A stretch of DNA of 7,356 nt from Bacilli bacterium (lineage in GTDB: Bacteria > Bacillota_I > Bacilli_A > RF39 > UBA660). The first letter of the stretch is position 1, and each line of letters begins with the position of its first letter. The notes below the pieces were generated by a model, which saw nothing but the letters and a program-made list of their open reading frames with translations, had not been told where the DNA came from and did not search any database. Both the position numbers and the translations under genes were made by a program. This document shows positions 1-6,279 of the stretch, one piece after another. The stretch spans positions 1 to 7,356 of the forward strand of contig JAFTYN010000015.1 in NCBI GenBank assembly GCA_017461465.1, read 5' to 3'.

Positions 1-588
1 AATTATAAATAATAATGGAATTGTCATGGCAAATATAACTAAATTAGCTGGAAAAGGAGTAAGAATAGCAGATAAAATAAATGGTGTTGCTGCTACATAT
101 ACAATTGGAAGTAAGAATATATCTTCAAAAGCTCCTAAATAACAATAAAAATTAAACCAATATTTTTCTTTTATATTAGTAACTTCAAATGCATTACTAG
201 TAATATTTTCAATTTTAGTTACAGTAAATATATTTTTTTCAACATTAAAACACTTTCCTATATTTTCTCTAACCGCATCAATATGTTTACCATCATAAAT
301 ATATTTTTTTCCTTTTTTATCAACAAATACTGGTGTTTTCCCATCCATTGTAAATAAATATAATACATCTTTTTGTTGTGGCAAATATTCTGTAACAATT
401 AAACTAATTAAGATATAAATATATACAAATACAAAAAATGCTGTAAATATAACTAGCATACCAAATTCACTAACAAACCCTATCAAACTATTCATTTCTT
501 TATACGTGAAGACATTAAATCCCACAAATAGTGCTATAAAAAGAGTAAATATAAAATATGGTATTAAACTACTTTTTTTCTTTTTCAT
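1..588 (-). CDS. Unrecognised multi-pass membrane protein, N-terminal part, cut by window edge
   Basis: A frame of 196 codons without a stop runs from the ATG at 588 to the first base of the window, so the C-terminus lies outside. The ATG follows a GGAAG ribosome binding site seven bases upstream. The visible protein starts with a basic stretch (MKKKK), then two hydrophobic segments at about residues 8-27 and 37-66. A soluble stretch with many Lys, Asp and Glu residues follows (about 70-140), then two further hydrophobic segments (about 147-170 and 177-196) that reach the edge. It is probably a cytoplasmic-membrane protein with a soluble loop of about 75 residues between helices 2 and 3. I do not recognise the family and see no catalytic motif. 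It has its own extended -10 promoter right after the terminator of the patatin gene, so it is probably transcribed separately. Existence as a gene is well supported; function is unknown. Confidence 0.75.
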   Translation of the reverse strand, partial: MKKKKSSLIPYFIFTLFIALFVGFNVFTYKEMNSLIGFVSEFGMLVIFTAFFVFVYIYILISLIVTEYLPQQKDVLYLFTMDGKTPVFVDKKGKKYIYDGKHIDAVRENIGKCFNVEKNIFTVTKIENITSNAFEVTNIKEKYWFNFYCYLGAFEDIFLLPIVYVAATPFILSAILTPFPANLVIFAMTIPLLFII

Positions 589-611
589 AAATCAACTTCC
601 TTACTATAAAA

Positions 612-620
612 AGTATAACA
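612..620 (-). promoter_or_regulatory. Extended -10 promoter for the membrane protein gene
   Basis: On the minus strand this reads TGTTATACT, an extended -10 element with the TATACT hexamer at 617-612. Transcription would start near 605, giving a leader of about 17 bases that contains the GGAAG site. No good -35 is visible: the expected position (about 635-640) lies inside the terminator hairpin of the preceding gene. This is a pattern match, not proof of activity. Confidence 0.5.
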
Positions 621-622
621 TA

Positions 623-650
623 AAAAAATAGTGATTAATCACTATTTTTT
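623..650 (-). terminator. Intrinsic terminator of the patatin gene, overlapping its stop codon
   Basis: A perfect 28-base palindrome with arms 623-636 and 637-650. A realistic hairpin has about 12 base pairs and a four-base TTAA loop. On the minus strand the 3' arm ends in a run of U (A622-A628 on the plus strand). The stop codon of the patatin gene (635-637) sits at the centre. The symmetry would also allow some termination of plus-strand transcripts. Confidence 0.8.
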
Positions 651-1483
651 AAATACTTTCGCAGTGCACTTAACGATTTATTAGTATCTGATATACCTAA
701 ATCATACATTTCTTCTAGTTTATCAGGATCTTTTTCTATCCTACTCATTTCTACTTTTCTTGATGGTCTTAAAACAAATATTTTATTTTGTTTTTCTAAT
801 TCATTTACTTTATCTACTGCTTCATTATATCTTATATATCTAGTATTAATAGCTTCAACTAATTTTGGATACTTCTTATAAAAGGCTTTAGCAAAAATTT
901 GAGGTGGTTTACTTTTTTTATAATTCATTGGTTTAGTTAAAACCACGATTATTTTGTCGTATCCCATTTCCATACATTTATCAATTGGAATACTATCCGC
1001 TAGAGCACCATCTAAATACTTTTCACCATTATATTCTACTATCTTTGATACAAAAGGCATTGCTCCAGTTGCTCTTAATACTTCCATCTGCTTTATTACA
1101 TCATCTAACTTGATATATTCTGCTAAACCAGTATTAACATTTGTTACCGTCGCGTAAAATTTAGTTTTAGATTTTTTATATTCTTCAATATCAAAAATAT
1201 CATGTTTTAAAGGAACATCATAATAAGCAAAATCTTTATTTACAATATTACCTGTTGTTAAAAGTGAATATATACTCATATAGTTTTTATTACCAGCATA
1301 TTTCTTATTATATCTTATTGCTCTACCTCTTTGTTTCGAACAATAGTTAACTCCAAATAATACACCAGCTGATACTCCAATAATACCATCTATTTTAATA
1401 TTATTATCTAAAAACATATCTAATACACCAGCAGTATACATTCCTCGCATACCACCACCTTCTAATACTAATCCAACTTTCAT
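635..1483 (-). CDS. Patatin-like phospholipase family protein
   Basis: A 282-residue patatin-family lipid acyl hydrolase, predicted to cleave acyl esters of phospholipids with a Ser-Asp dyad. The glycine-rich oxyanion loop EGGGMRG is at residues 8-14. The nucleophile elbow GVSAG at 36-40 carries Ser38, and the DGA motif at 158-160 carries Asp158. All parts of the site are present and the length fits the short bacterial YjjU-like patatins, so it should be active. No signal peptide or membrane helix is seen; it is probably cytoplasmic or peripheral on the inner face of the membrane. The start is supported by an AGTAGG-like site five bases upstream and by the family-typical opening MKVGLVLEGGG. 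It stands alone between its own promoter (1509-1537) and terminator (623-650). The physiological substrate cannot be told from sequence. Confidence 0.93.
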   Translation of the reverse strand: MKVGLVLEGGGMRGMYTAGVLDMFLDNNIKIDGIIGVSAGVLFGVNYCSKQRGRAIRYNKKYAGNKNYMSIYSLLTTGNIVNKDFAYYDVPLKHDIFDIEEYKKSKTKFYATVTNVNTGLAEYIKLDDVIKQMEVLRATGAMPFVSKIVEYNGEKYLDGALADSIPIDKCMEMGYDKIIVVLTKPMNYKKSKPPQIFAKAFYKKYPKLVEAINTRYIRYNEAVDKVNELEKQNKIFVLRPSRKVEMSRIEKDPDKLEEMYDLGISDTNKSLSALRKYLKNSD

Positions 1484-1508
1484 ATATACCTACTTTCTAC
1501 ATATTAGT

Positions 1509-1537
1509 ATTCTAACATTTTAATTATGCTATTTCAA
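1509..1537 (-). promoter_or_regulatory. Sigma-A type promoter of the patatin gene
   Basis: On the minus strand there is TTGAAA (1537-1532), a 17-base spacer and TAGAAT (1514-1509), with TG one base before the -10. This is the best promoter match in the window and the only one with a clear -35. Transcription would start near 1502, leaving a leader of about 19 bases with the AGTAGG site. Confidence 0.7.
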
Positions 1538-1542
1538 ATAAA

Positions 1543-1565
1543 AAGAAAGAAGTTATTTCTTTCTT
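1543..1565 (-). terminator. Intrinsic terminator of the pgeF-SIMPL-methyltransferase operon
   Basis: A perfect nine-base-pair stem (1543-1551 with 1557-1565) and a five-base loop (1552-1556). On the minus strand it runs into TTTATTTG. The stem is all A/G against T/C and weak in GC. The stop codon of the methyltransferase (1553-1555) lies in the loop. Confidence 0.65.
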
Positions 1566-2449
1566 ATTTTAGCAATGAAAAATCCTTCATATAATTTACT
1601 AGGCATTACACATATTGTACCTTCTATAGTTGTAGGTAATAAAGTAATACCCTCAAATATATCTTTACTAATAGGGACTATTTCTACTATATTATTTTTG
1701 ATAAAACTTTCTAAAATTTGCTCATTTTCTTCTCTTAAAATAGAGCATGTTGAATATACCATTTCATGATCTTTTTTTAGTAAATTTATAGCTTTAGAAA
1801 GTAATTCTTTTTGAACTTTTGTAGATCTAACTACTAAATCATTATTAAAATATTTAACTGTATTTTCATTATTTAAATCAATTGTTCCACTACCACTACA
1901 AGGAGCATCTAATAAAATTTTATCAAAAGATAAAAAGTCATCTAATTCTCTAGCATCTTTATTTAAAACATTAACTCTTGTTGCCCCTTGTTTATTTAAA
2001 TTATATTTTAATCTATCTACTCTTATTTTATTTTTCTCACAAGCTGTTATTAAAGCATCACCACAAGAAAGATTATAAACTTGCGTTGTTTTTCCTCCCG
2101 GAGCAGCAGCCATATCAAGTATACTTTCTTTACCTGGATTTAATATAATTGGAGGCATCATTGAAGATAAACTTTGAAGATATATTTTACCTTCATCGTA
2201 AATACTTAATGTTCTAATTCTATCTTCATTTACATTTTTTATTATAAGTGCATCATTATACCATGATACTTCATCATATTCTATATTTTCTTTTTTTAAT
2301 ATATTAGTTACTTCTAATTTATCAGATTTAACTGTATTTATTCTTAAAGTAACATATTTATTTTCTTTATATCCCTCTATAATTTTTAATACTATATTAT
2401 CAGGATAATAACTTAATAATTTTTCTTTTAAAAAATCTGGTATTTCCAT
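1553..2449 (-). CDS. RsmB/NOP-family RNA (cytosine-C5) methyltransferase without C-terminal PUA-like domain
   Basis: A SAM-dependent enzyme predicted to methylate C5 of a cytosine in rRNA or tRNA. Positions are counted from the in-frame ATG at 2467. The SAM-binding motif LDMAAAPGGK is at 117-126. Motif IV DAPCSGSG carries Cys190 and motif VI YSTCS carries Cys241; these are the release and catalytic cysteines of the family. An N-terminal RNA-binding region precedes them. The protein ends just after the catalytic fold, so the PUA-like tail of long RsmF proteins is missing. I prefer the ATG at 2449: it lies just after the stop of the SIMPL gene and gives MEIPDFLKEKL, a typical family opening. 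The ATG at 2467 would overlap that gene by 16 bases. Neither start has a good ribosome binding site, which suggests translation coupled to the upstream gene. The family is certain; whether the target is 16S rRNA, 23S rRNA or tRNA is not. Confidence 0.92.
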   Translation of the reverse strand: MEIPDFLKEKLLSYYPDNIVLKIIEGYKENKYVTLRINTVKSDKLEVTNILKKENIEYDEVSWYNDALIIKNVNEDRIRTLSIYDEGKIYLQSLSSMMPPIILNPGKESILDMAAAPGGKTTQVYNLSCGDALITACEKNKIRVDRLKYNLNKQGATRVNVLNKDARELDDFLSFDKILLDAPCSGSGTIDLNNENTVKYFNNDLVVRSTKVQKELLSKAINLLKKDHEMVYSTCSILREENEQILESFIKNNIVEIVPISKDIFEGITLLPTTIEGTICVMPSKLYEGFFIAKIRKK

Positions 2450-2451
2450 AC

Positions 2452-3114
2452 TTATTCTGCTAACCATAAAGAATATAATGTTTGTGATACTTTTATGTCT
2501 TCTGGAATAAAAGTTTTACTAACAATTTCACTAGCAGATGCTGCTTTAGCAAATCTTGCATTTTCAGTATACACTTCATTTAGGTTACTATTTGAAATAA
2601 CTGTTTCTGTAAATGGTTTAAAATCTACTTTTAAACATCTATTTAAAGTAAGATTAGCTGCTTCTGCAATAACTTTAGCTTTTTCTTCCATTTCTTTATA
2701 TGCAAGCTTTAAAACTTCTTTTTTAGCTTCTTCTAATTCTTTTAAACCAAATGTCATCATGTATTTTGGACCATTCTCAATTTTAGATATTTCTTCGATA
2801 AAATTTGCTATCATATCTACATCATAATCTAAACTTATAAATGCATCTTCTTTAAATTCATATCCTAAATCTATTTCTTTATTATTTTGATAATCAAATT
2901 TAGTTTTATGTCTTACTTGAAAATTTCTTGTCTTAAAACACTCTTTATCTATATTTAATTTACTTAAAGTATTAAAAACAAAATCCTCTATTAAATTTAA
3001 TCCTTCTTCTAAACATGTATCATATTTATTATCTACATAAGTAAAAGTTAAATTTATATTAACTTCATTTGGTTTATAACTTTTACTTTTAGTACCTTCT
3101 ACTATTATATCCAT
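2452..3114 (-). CDS. SIMPL (DUF541) domain protein
   Basis: A 220-residue protein that matches the SIMPL/DUF541 pattern. It has an N-terminal strand-rich part (VEGTKSKSYKPNEV near residue 6) and a repeat-like alternation of strands and helices. A long charged helix (about 121-148, rich in Glu, Lys and Ala) precedes the closing strands. Known relatives include the periplasmic oxidative-stress protein YggE, but the biochemical role of the family is unclear. No signal peptide is visible, so this copy is probably cytoplasmic, unlike many relatives. The start is firm: a perfect AGGAGG (3125-3120) lies five bases before the ATG and overlaps the TAG stop of pgeF, so the two genes are translated in tandem. 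It is the middle gene of a three-gene operon. Confidence 0.85.
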   Translation of the reverse strand: MDIIVEGTKSKSYKPNEVNINLTFTYVDNKYDTCLEEGLNLIEDFVFNTLSKLNIDKECFKTRNFQVRHKTKFDYQNNKEIDLGYEFKEDAFISLDYDVDMIANFIEEISKIENGPKYMMTFGLKELEEAKKEVLKLAYKEMEEKAKVIAEAANLTLNRCLKVDFKPFTETVISNSNLNEVYTENARFAKAASASEIVSKTFIPEDIKVSQTLYSLWLAE

Positions 3115-3123
3115 ATTATCCTC

Positions 3124-3867
3124 CTATTTCATACATATTAACGCTACATTACGTCCTGAATTTTCCTTGTCTTTTCTAAAAGAATGATACTCTAAACTAT
3201 TACACATAGTACATTTTTGACTAGCTACTATATTTTCTTTTTTTAGTCCTAGTTTCATCATTTCTTTTATATTAATATTTACAGTATCTATATAATATTT
3301 TTGTTTTCCTTCTTTTACATCTCCTAATGTTATATCTTCATCAATATTATCAAATGCTTCTTTAAATAGAGATACTACATCATCTTCTACTTCAAAACAA
3401 CACTTCAATATACTAGGTGATATACATACAATAATATTTTCAGGTTTGCAATTAAATTTATCTATCATTATATTTAAGGCATTTATTACTACTTTTTTTA
3501 CTGTACCTTTCCATCCAGAATGAACATTTCCAATAACTTTATTAACTGGATCATATATTAATATATTTTGGCAATCTGCTGATGTAGTTAAAATAGCTAC
3601 ATCTTTTAAATTAGTTACAAAACCATCTACATCATCAAATTCTTCTTCTATATTATTTTCATCAAGAACAACTACTTTATCAGTATGAGTTTGTTTAGGC
3701 ATTTTTACATATTTAAATTTCATTCCTACCCATTTTTCAATAGTAGTTTCATCTAATTCTTTTTGCTTTCTAAGTTCACTAGATACTAAACTAAATGGTC
3801 TTTTTGTATAAAGATTAATTAAATCATCATATTTATCTAAAATATCAAAAGTCATATATTTTTCCAT
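3124..3867 (-). CDS. pgeF: Peptidoglycan editing factor PgeF (YlmD/YfiH, laccase-domain family)
   Basis: A 247-residue member of the YfiH/YlmD laccase-domain family, formerly called polyphenol oxidase. E. coli PgeF keeps wrong amino acids (serine for alanine) out of peptidoglycan stems, and relatives including human LACC1 act on purine nucleosides. The metal/active-site residues are all visible: His61 in KQTHTDKV, Cys99 in TSADCQN and His116 in GNVHSGWKGT. Other family blocks are VDGFVTN (80-86), CISPSILKCCFEV (148-160) and the C-terminal CTMC plus YHSFRKD (219-233). The length is normal and it should be functional. The ATG at 3867 has GGTGAT five bases upstream. It is the first gene of an operon with the SIMPL protein and the RNA methyltransferase; in many Bacillota ylmD sits near cell-division genes, which is not the case here. 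Cytoplasmic. Confidence 0.93.
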   Translation of the reverse strand: MEKYMTFDILDKYDDLINLYTKRPFSLVSSELRKQKELDETTIEKWVGMKFKYVKMPKQTHTDKVVVLDENNIEEEFDDVDGFVTNLKDVAILTTSADCQNILIYDPVNKVIGNVHSGWKGTVKKVVINALNIMIDKFNCKPENIIVCISPSILKCCFEVEDDVVSLFKEAFDNIDEDITLGDVKEGKQKYYIDTVNINIKEMMKLGLKKENIVASQKCTMCNSLEYHSFRKDKENSGRNVALICMK

Positions 3868-3882
3868 ATTATCACCAAATGA

Positions 3883-3891
3883 AGTATATCA
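3883..3891 (-). promoter_or_regulatory. Possible extended -10 promoter of the pgeF operon
   Basis: On the minus strand it reads TGATATACT, an extended -10 with TATACT at 3888-3883. The -35 position would fall in a run of T that is the tail of the preceding terminator, so there is no good -35. Transcription would begin near 3876, right at the GGTGAT ribosome binding site, giving an unusually short leader of about nine bases. Confidence 0.4.
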
Positions 3892-3909
3892 TAAAAACAT
3901 TAATAAAAA

Positions 3910-3930
3910 AAGATAGGATAATCCTATCTT
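3910..3930 (-). terminator. Intrinsic terminator of the SDR gene, overlapping its stop codon
   Basis: Ten-base arms 3910-3919 and 3921-3930 around one central base; in practice a nine-pair stem with a three-base loop and four G-C pairs. On the minus strand the stem and a run of U (A3905-A3910) form a classical terminator. The stop codon of the SDR gene (3929-3931) overlaps the base of the stem. Confidence 0.85.
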
Positions 3931-4732
3931 AATCTTCAAAGAAATTTCTCTTATTAAATCCTGCTGTCATAAATCTTAATGCTGCTCTTCTATTAGTAAG
4001 CCACATAATTTTAGCATTATTTTTAGTATTATTTATTATTTTATCTACCATGAATTTTGCTATAGTTTCTGGATAATCTCCTAAAATATTATAGACCTTT
4101 TTAGTTTTTTCATCTAAAACTATTTTTTCTCCATCCCCAAGTGCATTATGTAAGAAATTAGTAATCATGATACCTGGAGTTATTTTACCTACTAAAACAT
4201 TAGTATTTAATTCTTCTGCTTCCTTAGCTAGAGCTTCTGTAAAATATGTTAAACCTCTTTTAGCCGTTCCATATAAAGAAAGCCCTACTATTTTAGCATC
4301 ATTACTACCATGTCCCTCTACATTAAATATTTGACCATGTTTTTGTTCTATCATTACTTCCATTATTAATTTAGAACATAATATAGTTCCTTTTAAATCT
4401 ATATCTATTAATCTATCTATTGTTTTTTTATCAAGTTCCCATATTGGTTTATTAGGTTGATTTACTCCTGCATTATTAATCCATATATCAATTGTTTTAA
4501 CTTTATTTAATGTTTCTTTAATTAATTTTTTTACATCTTCTTCATTAGTAATATCTGTTTCAAAAGCTAGTACTTTACCTTTATAATTCATCATTAAAAG
4601 TTCTTCTTCTGCCTTCTTTAAACTTTCTTTTGATACATCACATAATACTACATTATAGTTTTTTTGTCTAAATAATTTAAGCATTTCAAAGCCAAAACCC
4701 CTAGCACTTCCTGTTATTACTACTGTCTTCAT
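3929..4732 (-). CDS. Short-chain dehydrogenase/reductase (SDR), NYC1/NOL-like active site
   Basis: A 267-residue classical SDR, an NAD(P)-dependent oxidoreductase of unknown substrate. The nucleotide-binding TGSARGFG is at residues 7-14. Asp32 at the end of strand 2 suggests NAD rather than NADP. NNAG is at 86-89 and the catalytic pair Tyr154/Lys158 is in YGTAK. The serine region reads FNVEGHGSND (136-145), with Ser143 as the likely catalytic serine. It lies 11 rather than 13 residues before Tyr, a layout recalling the plant chlorophyll b reductases NYC1/NOL. The helix-4 Asn of the classical tetrad appears to be Asp112 (IDIDLKGT). I chose the ATG at 4732, not the in-frame ATG at 4765, because AGGAGG (4742-4737) precedes it, it starts exactly at the fold (MKTVVITG), and the longer form would extend into the upstream terminator and promoter. 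It is a single-gene transcript. No pathway neighbour reveals the substrate. Confidence 0.9.
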   Translation of the reverse strand: MKTVVITGSARGFGFEMLKLFRQKNYNVVLCDVSKESLKKAEEELLMMNYKGKVLAFETDITNEEDVKKLIKETLNKVKTIDIWINNAGVNQPNKPIWELDKKTIDRLIDIDLKGTILCSKLIMEVMIEQKHGQIFNVEGHGSNDAKIVGLSLYGTAKRGLTYFTEALAKEAEELNTNVLVGKITPGIMITNFLHNALGDGEKIVLDEKTKKVYNILGDYPETIAKFMVDKIINNTKNNAKIMWLTNRRAALRFMTAGFNKRNFFED

Positions 4733-4736
4733 ATAT

Positions 4737-4742
4737 CCTCCT
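4737..4742 (-). promoter_or_regulatory. Shine-Dalgarno site that sets the SDR start
   Basis: A perfect AGGAGG on the minus strand, four bases before the ATG at 4732. It rules in favour of this start over the upstream in-frame ATG at 4765, which has no such site. Confidence 0.85.
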
Positions 4743-4753
4743 ATTATAAATAA

Positions 4754-4762
4754 ATTATAGCA
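4754..4762 (-). promoter_or_regulatory. Extended -10 promoter of the SDR gene
   Basis: On the minus strand it reads TGCTATAAT, a consensus extended -10 (TATAAT at 4759-4754). It begins only a few bases after the terminator stem of the metal-transporter gene, so the -35 position falls inside that hairpin and is poor. The predicted start is near 4747, with a leader of about 15 bases containing AGGAGG. Confidence 0.6.
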
Positions 4763-4764
4763 CA

Positions 4765-4791
4765 AAAAAAGATAAATTACTTATCTTTTTT
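4765..4791 (-). terminator. Intrinsic terminator of the peptidase-CDF operon
   Basis: A perfect 11-base-pair stem (4765-4775 with 4781-4791) and a five-base loop (4776-4780), with an A-run on one side and a T-run on the other. The stop codon of the CDF gene (4777-4779) lies in the loop. The symmetric A/T runs could make it work in both directions, but only minus-strand genes flank it. Confidence 0.8.
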
Positions 4792-5664
4792 CTTTTCTTT
4801 TAGTTCTATTGGATTAACATGAATAACAGTTAAATATATTTCTTTTATCTCTTTATCTATTTCTTTTTCAAGTCTATTTGCGATATCATGACTTTCAAAA
4901 GTAGATAAATTACCATCTACAAATATAGTAAAACTAATTTGATAACGATAACCAACTGGTGTTGAATTAAAATGATTTACTTTTTTTATTTCTTCATGTC
5001 TTTCAATAATATCATATACTCTTTTTTTAGTTTCTTCTGATATAGATTTATCCATTAAAACATGATAACTTTCTTTATAAAGTTCAAGTGCTGTTACTAA
5101 TATCCAAGATGATATTGCAATACCAACAATTCCATCAAAGAAAAATATACCATAGTATGCAAATATACATGAAATTAAATTACTTGTTGTTATCAAAACA
5201 TCGTTTCTATGATCTTTAGAATTTGCCTTTACTAATAAATTATTATATTTTTTAGCAACCCTACTTGTATAAATATAAAGAAAACTCTTTACTATAATAG
5301 TAATTATACATACTATAATAAGCCATTTAGAGAATGTATATGTTTCTTTATTTAATATTACATAAAATGAATCTTTAAATAAATATAAACTCATTACAAA
5401 CATAACAATACTTATAAGCATTGAGTAAATATATTCTGCTTTACCATGTCCTAAATTATGATCTTTATCTTTTGGTTTACTAGATATTCTATTACCTATA
5501 TAAGTCATAACAGATGAAAATATATCACCTGCACTATTAAATGCATCGGCTATCATAGCTTGACTATGAGTCATAAAGCCTACTATGCCTTTTATAACTA
5601 GCAAAAATAAATTACCAGTAATTCCAAGTATACTAGCTATTTCTGCATATTTAAATCTCTTCAT
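4777..5664 (-). CDS. Cation diffusion facilitator (CDF) transporter, probable manganese exporter
   Basis: A 295-residue CDF protein, a membrane antiporter that expels divalent metal ions against protons. Six helices can be placed at about residues 10-30, 36-56, 80-98, 114-134, 155-173 and 178-197. A cytoplasmic C-terminal domain follows (about 205-287). The transport site is NxxxD in helix 2 (Asn43, Asp47) and DxxxD at the start of helix 5 (Asp151, Asp155 in KDHRNDV). The zinc CDFs use HxxxD; the Asn/Asp set is the pattern of manganese-type CDFs such as B. subtilis MneA/MneS, so Mn is the best guess, with Fe or others possible. The conserved GHGKAE (72-77) before helix 3 is present. The ATG has AAGGTGAT just upstream, and this site overlaps the TGA stop of the peptidase-like gene, so the two are one operon. 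Complete and apparently functional. Confidence 0.93.
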   Translation of the reverse strand: MKRFKYAEIASILGITGNLFLLVIKGIVGFMTHSQAMIADAFNSAGDIFSSVMTYIGNRISSKPKDKDHNLGHGKAEYIYSMLISIVMFVMSLYLFKDSFYVILNKETYTFSKWLIIVCIITIIVKSFLYIYTSRVAKKYNNLLVKANSKDHRNDVLITTSNLISCIFAYYGIFFFDGIVGIAISSWILVTALELYKESYHVLMDKSISEETKKRVYDIIERHEEIKKVNHFNSTPVGYRYQISFTIFVDGNLSTFESHDIANRLEKEIDKEIKEIYLTVIHVNPIELKEKKKDK

Positions 5665-5668
5665 ACTA

Positions 5669-6249
5669 TCACCTTCTAATTTTATTTATCAAAACGCATT
5701 CTCTCATAGAAATTTCTCCTAAAGATAAATCCCTCTTTGTTCCTGAAAATAATCTTGATAATTTAACAACTCTATTATAATTAAATGGTTTTGAAAGCAC
5801 TATTCTTATATCTTTATCTCTATTGTAATATCCTTTACTTACATAATAAGGATCAAAAATATATGCTCTTTTACTATCTATTTTTGTAATAATAACATAG
5901 TGTTCAACTTCCATCCAGCAGCGTGCAAAAACAACACCATTATTTTTTAAACATTTTTTAATATTTTCTAGATTAACTTCTTCTTTTTCTAATCTCTCAC
6001 AGTGAACTCCAAAATCCTTTTTCTTAGAATATCTTTCTATCCAATGACTAAGTTTATTTATAGCTTCTCTACTAGTTCCACCTTGACCAATATTACCATA
6101 TTCATCATAACAATCAAGCGTATAACTATGAATAGCTTTAACAAGTTCAGCTGGTATTTTTTTCTATTAAATAAATAACTAAATGCATTTAATAAAGATA
6201 CTGTTCCACAGTCGAATTCAGTTACTTGAAATCTTAATGGTACTTTCAT
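5669..6249 (-). pseudogene. C39/papain-like cysteine peptidase, split by a one-base frame change
   Basis: Two frames together make one protein. The first starts at the ATG at 6249, behind an AGGTGAT site, and in its own frame stops at 6058-6060. At the A7 tract (6163-6157 on the minus strand) a shift of one base backwards joins it to a frame that runs to the TGA at 5669-5671, giving 193 residues. The joined product has a papain-fold C39-like layout: Cys14 in TEFDCGT, His117 in VEHYVI and Asp133 in IFDPYY, plus a GQGGTSREAI block at 55-64. The role may be peptide or amide cleavage; C39 relatives include bacteriocin leader peptidases, but no transporter or toxin precursor is seen here. There is no signal peptide. 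The downstream half alone has an ATG at 5914 but would lack the catalytic Cys. Possible explanations are a sequencing indel, a recent mutation, phase variation or programmed -1 frameshifting. The gene heads the operon with the CDF transporter. Confidence 0.75.
6157..6163 (-). other. A7 homopolymer in -1 slippery register inside the peptidase gene
   Basis: On the minus strand the bases fall in the reading frame as AG(A) AAA AAA followed by TAC, which is the X_XXY_YYZ register for -1 slippage with all A. Slipping back one base continues as ATA CCA and the protein homology carries on without a gap. It is also the kind of tract where sequencing indels and slipped-strand mutations occur. I see no strong stimulatory hairpin just downstream. 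Confidence 0.6.
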
Positions 6250-6279
6250 ACTATCACCTACTATATAATCTACATACTG

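Noticed and set aside
954..1157. Plus-strand open frame of 67 codons
   Set aside because: It lies entirely inside the well-supported patatin gene on the other strand, has no ribosome binding site and resembles no protein.
1575..1769. Plus-strand open frame of 64 codons
   Set aside because: It is an antisense shadow of the RNA methyltransferase gene, without a ribosome binding site or family features.
2495..2827. Plus-strand open frame of 110 codons
   Set aside because: It is opposite the SIMPL gene, whose start, ribosome binding site and composition are convincing; the hydrophobic-looking translation is a by-product of the AT-rich complement.
4733..4765. Longer SDR start at the in-frame ATG at 4765
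   Set aside because: The added 11 residues are not family-like, run across the promoter and to the edge of the previous terminator stem, and lack a ribosome binding site, while AGGAGG precedes the ATG at 4732.
635..4791. Recurring short palindromes as a possible dispersed repeat or operator family
   Set aside because: They share no core sequence; each sits at a gene end with a T tail, so ordinary terminators explain them.
5669..5914. Separate small gene for the C-terminal half of the peptidase
   Set aside because: Its ATG at 5914 falls within the conserved core of the joined protein, no good ribosome binding site precedes it, and the in-frame sequence upstream continues the same protein.
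6058..6160. Separate 63-residue protein ending at 6058
   Set aside because: After the A7 tract this frame loses all family resemblance, while the other frame continues it, so the end of this product is out-of-frame translation.
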